This document shows positions 1-4,779 of a stretch of 11,178 nucleotides of DNA, piece after piece. Both the position numbers and the translations under genes were made by a program. Under the pieces are notes generated by a model, which saw only the letters and a list, made by a program, of their open reading frames with translations, was not told the DNA's origin and made no database searches. Each line of letters begins with the position of its first letter. Within the stretch, counting starts at the first letter, position 1. The stretch is from the NCBI GenBank assembly GCA_023269295.1, contig JAHFTU010000007.1, forward strand, positions 1-11,178. The letters are read 5' to 3'. Source of the stretch: Candidatus Woesearchaeota archaeon. Its GTDB lineage: Archaea > Nanobdellota > Nanobdellia > Woesearchaeales > UBA10216.

Positions 1-538
1 AACAACCAATTTCTACAAGGAGATAATCTCAGCAGTCAAGGACTACGACGAGCGGAACAATCCTGACAGGGTAATCCTTGCAAGCCCGGCATTCTGGAAA
101 GAAGAGATGCTTAATGAGCTAAAAAATGATCCCAAAGCAGAATCGCTAAAAAAGAAGATAGTCCTGGCAACGTGCAGCAGCGTCAGCGAAAACGCCATTG
201 ACGAGGTGCTGAAAAGGCCTGAAATGGAAACTGTTTTTGCAACAGCAGAAGCCTCTAAGGAGATGAAGCTCATTGATGAGGTAATGGTTGGGATTGCGAA
301 GAACGGCAAAGTTGCTTACGGCGCCAAGGAAGTTGAAAATGCCACAGATGCAGGGGCAGTTGAAAAGCTGCTGGTGACTGACAAGATTATTTACGGCAAC
401 GAAAACACTGAGCTGCTTATGAAAAAAGCAGAAGACAATGGAGGAAAGGTCTTCATCATAAACTCCGAGAATGCAGCCGGCCAGAAGCTGGACTCTTTGG
501 GAGGGATGGCAGCGATACTGAGGTATAAAATTTCATGA
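1..538 (+). CDS. pelA: Pelota/Dom34 ribosome rescue factor, C-terminal part (5' end outside window)
   Basis: The gene enters from the left edge in frame 2, with the first full codon at base 2, and ends in TGA at 536-538; 178 residues are visible. Pelota is the eRF1 paralogue that, with an aEF1A/ABCE1-type partner, splits ribosomes stalled on mRNA. The visible part covers the end of the central domain (motif FYKEI, then ILASPAFWKEE) and the complete C-terminal eRF1_3-type domain. That domain shows the family landmarks VLATCSS, EVLKRPEMETV, GAVEKLLVTD and the closing AGQKLDSLGGMAAILRYKI, which is very close to the conserved Pelota/Dom34 end. The ending favours Pelota over aRF1, because the Cys-rich insert and ending of aRF1 are absent. 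No partner gene is visible to the left. A short intergenic stretch then leads to the vapBC promoter. Identification is from recalled family motifs. Confidence 0.9.
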   Translation, partial: TTNFYKEIISAVKDYDERNNPDRVILASPAFWKEEMLNELKNDPKAESLKKKIVLATCSSVSENAIDEVLKRPEMETVFATAEASKEMKLIDEVMVGIAKNGKVAYGAKEVENATDAGAVEKLLVTDKIIYGNENTELLMKKAEDNGGKVFIINSENAAGQKLDSLGGMAAILRYKIS

Positions 539-636
539 AGAAATATTTGTCACTTTTACTATAGCGATTTTGTCTTGCTCATCAAGCCGCCCATACCATA
601 AACTTTAAATATAAGATATGATATTTAAGATATAAA
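539..636 (+). promoter_or_regulatory. Pelota-vapB spacer with vapB TATA box and overlapping inverted repeat
   Basis: The 98-base spacer holds a strong archaeal TATA-like box, TTTAAATA at 604-611. Its centre is 29.5 bases before the vapB ATG, so the message would be leaderless or nearly so; no Shine-Dalgarno sequence is visible. The box overlaps a perfect 8-base inverted repeat, TTAAATAT (605-612) and ATATTTAA (621-628), with 8 bases between the arms. A direct repeat AAGATAT occurs at 613-619 and 627-633. AbrB-type antitoxins such as VapB commonly repress their own promoter, so this is a plausible operator. The operator role is inference. Short T-runs near 557-560 and 571-574 could end pelota transcripts but are weak. 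Confidence 0.55.
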
Positions 637-876
637 ATGACACTGGCTCACGTAACAAAAACAGGCAATGTATCAATACCGAAAGCGTGGCGTGAAGCCC
701 TCGGCATAGAGCCGGATTCAAGCGTGGTGATGCAGAAACTTGAGCAAAAAATAGTCATAGAGCCGTTAAGAAAAGAGAAATTCCAAACAGTGCTGAAAGA
801 GATTGACGGGGAAATGGCGGCCAAGAAAATTGCTTTTTCAAGAGAAGAAGCCCTTAAAGATGATTTTTATGGCTAA
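637..876 (+). CDS. vapB: VapB-type antitoxin with AbrB/SpoVT DNA-binding domain
   Basis: This 79-residue protein would neutralise the VapC RNase encoded next and repress the shared promoter. Residues about 4-45 form an AbrB/MazE-like swapped-hairpin domain: VTKTGNVSIPKAWREALGI matches the family pattern of a short strand, 'v.iPk..r..lgi', then a hydrophobic strand pair ending in KIVIEPL. Residues about 46-79 form a charged tail (FSREEALKDDFYG) of the kind that binds the toxin groove. The ATG at 637 is preceded by a TATA box at the distance expected for a leaderless message, which supports this start. The gene overlaps vapC by 8 bases, so translation is probably coupled. Composition is about 45% GC over 661-840, similar to its surroundings and unlike vapC. 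Partner-specific function is inferred from the pairing. Confidence 0.85.
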   Translation: MTLAHVTKTGNVSIPKAWREALGIEPDSSVVMQKLEQKIVIEPLRKEKFQTVLKEIDGEMAAKKIAFSREEALKDDFYG

Positions 877-1234
877 ATTCATAGATGCCAACATATTCAT
901 ATTAAGGTGGGGCAATCCCAACGTAAAAGATTTTCTTGATTCGTTAAACAGGGAAGAACATTGCACTTCTGTTTTAGTTTTAGCCGAGGCCTATCATAAA
1001 CTAAAGCAAAAAAACACAGAAAACGCCTTTAACTATATCCGGGGAGTTCTTGGCACTATAAAAACCTATGATTTTACACAGGAAGATTTATTTGATGCAA
1101 TGAAGAATCCTTTGGAAATGGGAATTAACGACAAAATACATCTCGCTGTTATGAAAAACAACAACGTTAATATCATTGTGTCATTTGACAAGGATTTTGA
1201 CAAGGATAAAACAATTGAAAGAGAAGAATTGTGA
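869..1234 (+). CDS. vapC: VapC-type PIN-domain endoribonuclease toxin
   Basis: This 121-residue single PIN domain is predicted to cleave RNA, often tRNA or rRNA in this family, when freed from VapB. The acidic active-site residues are visible: D6 in KFIDANIF, E40 in VLAEAYHKL, D88 in GINDKIHLAV and D107 in IVSFDKDFD, the standard four-carboxylate arrangement. The ATG at 869 is chosen because it places the first strand and D6 at the N-terminus as in other VapC proteins; an in-frame ATG at 803 would add 22 residues with no family match. It overlaps the end of vapB by 8 bases. The gene is A/T-rich: a hand count gives 81 G/C in 240 bases over 961-1200 (34%), with many AAA, AAC and TTA codons, which suggests a separate origin. 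A perfect 12-base tandem duplication lies at the D107 region. Confidence 0.88.
   Translation: MAKFIDANIFILRWGNPNVKDFLDSLNREEHCTSVLVLAEAYHKLKQKNTENAFNYIRGVLGTIKTYDFTQEDLFDAMKNPLEMGINDKIHLAVMKNNNVNIIVSFDKDFDKDKTIEREEL
1184..1207 (+). repeat. Perfect 12-base tandem duplication inside vapC
   Basis: TTTGACAAGGAT occurs twice back to back (1184-1195 and 1196-1207). It encodes FDKD twice and doubles the Asp-rich strand end that carries the fourth PIN active-site Asp (D107) with D109, D111 and D113. The repeat keeps the reading frame. Confidence 0.9.
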
Positions 1235-1278
1235 TTTAAGGCAAATCCTGAGAGGGCACCTAAGTGTTTGTTGAGGCA

Positions 1279-1470
1279 TTAGTTGCTGCAGCTCAATGGA
1301 TATGATATGTCTGTTGGCTGCGAACATATGTTGCCACCATCATCCACAACCACAGCGCCCGTTATTGCGTTTGTTTGGTTGCTGTAAAACTCCCTATTGT
1401 ATGAATCAAACGCCGCAAGAGCAACCAGCAGCAGAACTATAATTGCAACCCTTTTTATCTTTGAATTCAT
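1279..1470 (-). CDS. Small membrane or exported protein, unknown function
   Basis: I do not recognise this 63-residue protein. It has a basic N-terminus (MNSKIKR), one hydrophobic helix at about residues 8-21 (VAIIVLLLVALAAF) that could be a signal peptide or membrane anchor, and a polar remainder of about 40 residues. The remainder contains ITGAVV (36-41) and two cysteines (C49, C61) that could form a disulfide outside the cell. Its ATG overlaps the stop codon of the upstream acyl-CoA synthetase gene as ATGA, so it is probably translated by coupling from the same message. That tight join is the main argument that it is real. It has no promoter or Shine-Dalgarno sequence of its own. An ITG-V-V-type motif soon after an N-terminal helix seems familiar from exported proteins of DPANN archaea, but that is memory and unchecked. 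It could also be the remnant of a longer secreted protein. Confidence 0.55.
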   Translation of the reverse strand: MNSKIKRVAIIVLLLVALAAFDSYNREFYSNQTNAITGAVVVDDGGNICSQPTDISYPLSCSN

Positions 1471-3704
1471 CTTTTTTTGCCTTTCTTATCCTTCTTAGCT
1501 TCTTTTTTCACTTTCATAACAGCTGCAGGCACAGAGTTTGATAAGCTAACATGTGCTGCAGAAAACTTCCCCCTGTCTATAAGCGCTTTCATGGCCACAA
1601 CAGCCTTCCTTATATCGTTGAAGTCAGGAACGTGCATGTTGTCCAAATAATGCATGCCCTTCCTGCTGAACCTGCCGCCCATGAAGCAGCTGATGACTGG
1701 CTTTTCAGGGAACTGCTGGTGCGCCTCCACAATCACTTTGGCGTTGAGGACCGAATTAGTCATTGCCTGCAGAGTCTGAATGACAATAAGGCCGTGAATG
1801 TAAGGCTCTTTCAGCAGGGTGTTTATGGCGAGCTCATACCTGTCAGGCATGGCATCCCCGACAATGTCCAGCGGGTTTCGCCTTGAATAAGCAGGGTGCA
1901 TTATGCCGCTTTTTTCAAACGCCTTAAGCACATCCTTGCTTAGCTGCGGAAGCTGTAAGCCCAACTCATCACAGTAATCAGAACATATCACGCCGCAGCC
2001 ACCGCCGTTTGTAACAACAGCTATCCCGTTGCCCTTGCAAACAGGCTGCTCAGCAAGCACCTTCGCAACATCAAAAAGCTCCTCAATAGTGTTAGCAAGG
2101 ACAGCGCCTGCCTGCCTGACAGAGGCCTCAAATACCTTAGCATCGCCTGCCAAGGAAGCAGTATGGGTTGCCGCTGCCATAACCCCAGCTGCTGTCCTGC
2201 CGCCCTTGAGCACAACAACAGGCTTCCTGGCTGCAAGCAGCTTGAGCTTTTCAAAAAAATCTCTCCCGCTGTTGACGCCTTCTATGTAAAGCGCAACAGC
2301 CTTTGTTTCTGAATCGTTTGCCAGGAAATCAAAAAAGTCATAGCAGTCAAGCATTGCCTTGTTGCCATAGCTTACCAGCGCGCTAAGGCCATACCTTGAC
2401 TGGATGGACCAGTCAATGATGCTGTCGGCCAGGGCACCAGACTGGCTGACAAAAGCAACAGGCCCTTTAGGCGGCATGCTTGGCCCAAAACTGGCGTTGA
2501 GGTTGTGCGCAGGCCTGACTATGCCAAGGCAGTTTGGCCCCAGAACAGGAATTCTCGCCTTGCTGAGCCTCTCCACAATTTTCAGCTGCAACTGCCTGCC
2601 TTTTTCATTGAACTCACCAAAGCCAGCGCTTACTATTATTACGGCTTTCACTTTCTTCCTGATGCACTCATCAACAGCAGCCAAAACAATATCATGGGGC
2701 AGGGCTATTATTGCGAGGTCAACCGGCTCGGGTATCTTCAAAATTGAAGGGTAGGACTTAAACCCAAGAATCTCTGGCGCAAAGGGGTTGACAGGGAAAA
2801 TCTTCCCAAGGAAAGGCCTGCAATACTCGCACCTGTGCACACAGCCAATCGTGAGGTTGCGCAGGATAGACTGGCCAACAGATTCCGGGCTCCGCGAAGC
2901 TCCTAGAAGGGCAATTGAGAACGGAGTAAAGAAGCTGCCAACATCCAAACTGCCCTTTGCCGTTGCCACACTTTTTTTAAGTTTTGCCGGTTTTGCCTTT
3001 TTTGTTTTTGCAGCTGAAACTGCCCGCACGTCAACAGCCACAGCATCGCCAGAATCGGCAATTACCAAAGGGTTTATGTCAAGCTCAAGAACAGCAGGAT
3101 TGTTTTGCATCATATTAGAGACCTTAACAATAGCGGAAGCCAAATTGGCGACTGCTGCTCCGCTGTTTTTCAATTTCAGCATCCGACTATGGAGCCGGGT
3201 TTCCCTAATCATGGCTGCCGCTTCACCGCTGCTTATCGGGCAAAGCCGCAGCGCAACATCGCCAAGCTCCTCTGCAAGAATGCCACCTGAGCCAAAAACG
3301 ATCACAGGGCCGAAAGAGGGGTCAGCCCTTGCGCCGACAATGCACTCAAGCCCAGATACTTCCTTTTGGACAGCAATGCCAAGCTTTTTTTTAATAAGCT
3401 TCCTTGCAGCCAGTTTTGAATGTGCTGCAGAAAGCTTCCTAAAAGCTGCAGCCAAGGAGGGAGCTGTATCAGCCCTTGCCACCAACCCTTCCTTGCCCTT
3501 ATGAACTGCAGCAGAAGTGGCGGGGGAGGAAACAACCTTTAGAAACACAGGAAACCCAATCTTGGCCGCGGCATTCTGGGCAGCCTGCTCGCTATCAACA
3601 AAAGTTGTCTCGCAAAAGCCCAAGCCAGCCTTCCTTAGCAAAGCCGCAGCATCCTGAAAGGCAATAGGCTGCCCGGATCCGCTATTGCTGCTCTTTTTGG
3701 CCAT
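1467..3704 (-). CDS. acd: ADP-forming acyl-CoA (acetyl-CoA) synthetase, fused beta-alpha subunits
   Basis: This 745-residue protein is predicted to catalyse acyl-CoA + ADP + Pi = acid + CoA + ATP, the energy-conserving last step of archaeal fermentation. Residues about 10-230 are the ATP-grasp (beta) half, with FPVFLKVVSS, VHKGKEGLV (H68, probably the swinging-loop phospho-His) and the closing LELDINPLVI. A Lys/Ala linker (about 231-253) follows. Next come the CoA-binding domain (SIALLGASRSPESVGQSILRN, 263-283; KIFPVNPFAPEILG) and the succinyl-CoA-ligase-like domains, with LGPNCLGI (388-395), FVSQSGALAD and ATHTASLAG carrying the phospho-acceptor H514. Both catalytic histidines are therefore kept. 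Oddities are the beta-before-alpha order, an insertion with C288, C292 and C295, further cysteines at 570, 574 and 578, and a Lys-rich C-terminal tail. It has a leaderless-type promoter, lies divergent from trmB and is coupled to a small membrane protein downstream. The acyl substrate cannot be read from sequence. Confidence 0.9.
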   Translation of the reverse strand: MAKKSSNSGSGQPIAFQDAAALLRKAGLGFCETTFVDSEQAAQNAAAKIGFPVFLKVVSSPATSAAVHKGKEGLVARADTAPSLAAAFRKLSAAHSKLAARKLIKKKLGIAVQKEVSGLECIVGARADPSFGPVIVFGSGGILAEELGDVALRLCPISSGEAAAMIRETRLHSRMLKLKNSGAAVANLASAIVKVSNMMQNNPAVLELDINPLVIADSGDAVAVDVRAVSAAKTKKAKPAKLKKSVATAKGSLDVGSFFTPFSIALLGASRSPESVGQSILRNLTIGCVHRCEYCRPFLGKIFPVNPFAPEILGFKSYPSILKIPEPVDLAIIALPHDIVLAAVDECIRKKVKAVIIVSAGFGEFNEKGRQLQLKIVERLSKARIPVLGPNCLGIVRPAHNLNASFGPSMPPKGPVAFVSQSGALADSIIDWSIQSRYGLSALVSYGNKAMLDCYDFFDFLANDSETKAVALYIEGVNSGRDFFEKLKLLAARKPVVVLKGGRTAAGVMAAATHTASLAGDAKVFEASVRQAGAVLANTIEELFDVAKVLAEQPVCKGNGIAVVTNGGGCGVICSDYCDELGLQLPQLSKDVLKAFEKSGIMHPAYSRRNPLDIVGDAMPDRYELAINTLLKEPYIHGLIVIQTLQAMTNSVLNAKVIVEAHQQFPEKPVISCFMGGRFSRKGMHYLDNMHVPDFNDIRKAVVAMKALIDRGKFSAAHVSLSNSVPAAVMKVKKEAKKDKKGKKR
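2820..2843 (-). other. Cys-X3-Cys-X2-Cys insertion in the CoA-binding domain
   Basis: Residues 288-295 of the synthetase read CVHRCEYC. They sit between the first helix of the Rossmann-like CoA-binding domain (SILRNL) and the next strand (GKIFPVNP), where the homologues I remember run directly on. The spacing equals the iron-sulfur signature of radical SAM enzymes, but nothing else of that fold is present. The cysteines could bind a metal or form a redox switch. This is directly visible; the role is inference. Confidence 0.6.
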
Positions 3705-3726
3705 GCGGCAAACTTGGCAGCCAAAT

Positions 3727-3734
3727 TATTTAAA
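3727..3734 (-). promoter_or_regulatory. TATA box of the acyl-CoA synthetase gene (leaderless)
   Basis: Read on the minus strand this is TTTAAATA. Its centre lies 26.5 bases before the A of the start codon at 3704, the normal TATA-to-transcript-start distance in archaea. The message is therefore predicted to start at the ATG, which also supports that start codon. No Shine-Dalgarno sequence precedes it. Confidence 0.65.
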
Positions 3735-3814
3735 CCTATTCTTCAGAACCGCCCTAAAAGCTGCGCCAGAAGGCAAAACTTAAATATTGAGTTAAAAATG
3801 TATTGTTCTTATAA

Positions 3815-3833
3815 TTTACTGTGTGGCAGTAAA
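3815..3833. promoter_or_regulatory. 19-base palindrome between acd and trmB (candidate operator)
   Basis: TTTACTG (3815-3821) and CAGTAAA (3827-3833) are perfect inverted 7-base arms around a 5-base spacer. The length and symmetry suit a dimeric winged-helix regulator. It lies 9 bases before the likely trmB TATA box and about 80 bases behind the acd TATA box. It could serve trmB autoregulation, acd control or both. It does not resemble the TATCAC/GTGATA-type site I recall for Pyrococcus TrmB. Which protein binds it is inference. Confidence 0.5.
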
Positions 3834-3842
3834 AAACCGTAA

Positions 3843-3891
3843 CATATTAATAGTAGTGTTTCCCATTCACCCCTAATAGATTGTTGGAGGG
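3843..3891 (+). promoter_or_regulatory. trmB promoter and strong Shine-Dalgarno site
   Basis: CATATTAA at 3843-3850 is the likely TATA box, giving a transcript start near 3873 and a leader of about 25 bases. A clear Shine-Dalgarno sequence, GGAGGG at 3886-3891, ends 6 bases before the ATG at 3898 and fixes that start. This leadered start contrasts with the leaderless-type starts of acd, vapB and pheS nearby. An alternative TATA-like sequence, CTTATAAT at 3808-3815, touches the palindrome. Confidence 0.55.
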
Positions 3892-3897
3892 TTTCAA

Positions 3898-4719
3898 ATG
3901 ATTGTTAAAGAGGAATTCCTAAGTAAGCTCCGCACTTATTTCTCACTGAACCTTTATGAAGTAAAAATCTGGACTGCGCTCCTATCAAGGGGCGTTGCAA
4001 CTGCCGGCGAATTGTCCGACATCGCCAATGTCCCCAGGAGCCGGAGCTATGATGTTCTTGAAAGCCTTGAGAAGAAGGGCTTTGTCATAATGAAGTTCGG
4101 CAAGCCAATCAAATACCTTGCAGTGCAGCCCACCGAAGTTGTGGAAAGGGTCAAGAAGCACATGAAGGAAGAGGCAGAGAAAAAAATCAAAAGGCTTGAC
4201 GAAGTCAGGAACACCGAGATTGTTGACGAGCTCAAGGTCTTGCACCAGCAGGGCATCGAGCTTGTTGAGCCAGCTGACCTGTCAGGAAGCCTGAAAGGAA
4301 GGCACAACCTGTACAACCACCTTGACCTCATGATTAAAAACGCAGAAAAATCAGTAACCATAATGACAACATCGCAGGGCTTTATCAGGAAGATAGAAGG
4401 CCTAAGGCCAACAATGGAAAAGATAAAGAAAAGGGGCGTAAAGATAAGAATAGCCGCGCCAATAACAAAAGAAACCAAGCAGGCTGTTGAAGCAATCTCA
4501 GACGTTGCTGAAGTCAGGAACACAGACGCGAAAGGCAGGTTCTGCGTTGTTGACGGCAAGGAAATGATGTTCATGGTAATGGACGACAAGGACGTCCACC
4601 CAACATATGACGTAGGCATCTGGGTAAATACGCCATTCTTCGCATCAGCGCTTGATGCCCTCTTTGACGCGGCTTGGAAAAGCATGAAGCCAGCTGTTGA
4701 AGTTGCCAGACGCGCATAA
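3898..4719 (+). CDS. TrmB-family transcriptional regulator
   Basis: This 273-residue DNA-binding regulator resembles the archaeal TrmB family, whose studied members control sugar transport and central metabolism. Residues about 8-75 are the TrmB winged helix: GLNLYEVKIW-type start (LNLYEVKIWTALLSRG), ATAGELSDIANVPRSRSYDVLESLEKKGFV as the recognition helices, then the wing KFGKPIKYLAVQP. A charged helix (about 79-113) probably forms a dimer coiled coil. The rest (about 130-262) is the phospholipase-D-like TrmB effector domain, with GRHNLYNHLDLMIKNAEKSVTIMTT and RFCVVDGKEMMFMV. The effector cannot be identified; full sugar-binding residues were not recognised. Divergent placement from the acyl-CoA synthetase and the shared 193-base control region suggest local regulation, though in other archaea TrmB proteins often act widely. 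It ends at 4719, followed by a T-rich tract. Confidence 0.88.
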   Translation: MIVKEEFLSKLRTYFSLNLYEVKIWTALLSRGVATAGELSDIANVPRSRSYDVLESLEKKGFVIMKFGKPIKYLAVQPTEVVERVKKHMKEEAEKKIKRLDEVRNTEIVDELKVLHQQGIELVEPADLSGSLKGRHNLYNHLDLMIKNAEKSVTIMTTSQGFIRKIEGLRPTMEKIKKRGVKIRIAAPITKETKQAVEAISDVAEVRNTDAKGRFCVVDGKEMMFMVMDDKDVHPTYDVGIWVNTPFFASALDALFDAAWKSMKPAVEVARRA

Positions 4720-4742
4720 TTTCTCTTTTTCTGCCCTCTTTC
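4720..4742 (+). terminator. T-rich terminator after trmB
   Basis: The 60-base trmB-pheS gap begins with a pyrimidine-rich stretch containing T5 (4726-4730) and several TCT/CTT runs directly after the trmB stop. Archaeal RNA polymerase terminates at such U-rich tracts without a hairpin. It also separates trmB from the pheS promoter. Confidence 0.45.
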
Positions 4743-4748
4743 AAAAGC

Positions 4749-4756
4749 TTTAAATA
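4749..4756 (+). promoter_or_regulatory. TATA box of pheST (leaderless)
   Basis: TTTAAATA with an A-rich BRE-like stretch before it (CAAAAG, 4742-4747). Its centre is 27.5 bases before the ATG at 4780, so transcription should begin at or next to the start codon. No Shine-Dalgarno sequence is present in the gap. Confidence 0.65.
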
Positions 4757-4779
4757 AATACCTCAATGACTAATGACAC

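Noticed and set aside
803..868. Upstream in-frame extension of vapC
   Set aside because: It only re-reads the end of vapB in another frame, and the PIN domain begins correctly at the ATG at 869.
1235..1278. Gap between vapC and the small minus-strand gene, checked for a terminator or RNA gene
   Set aside because: No T-run longer than three bases, no hairpin and no tRNA-like fold could be seen in these 44 bases.
2820..2843. Radical SAM enzyme reading of the CX3CX2C motif
   Set aside because: The rest of the protein is clearly a nucleotide-forming acyl-CoA synthetase with no radical SAM barrel motifs; the spacing match alone is not enough.
2788..3504. Long plus-strand open frame (238 codons) opposite the synthetase gene
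   Set aside because: It lies wholly antisense to a well-supported gene, gives a low-complexity Ser/Ala/Pro translation with no family pattern, and is a product of the codon bias of the real gene.
4047..4766. Minus-strand open frame (239 codons) opposite trmB
   Set aside because: Antisense shadow of trmB; Ser/Phe/Leu-rich translation with no recognisable domain and no promoter or ribosome site.
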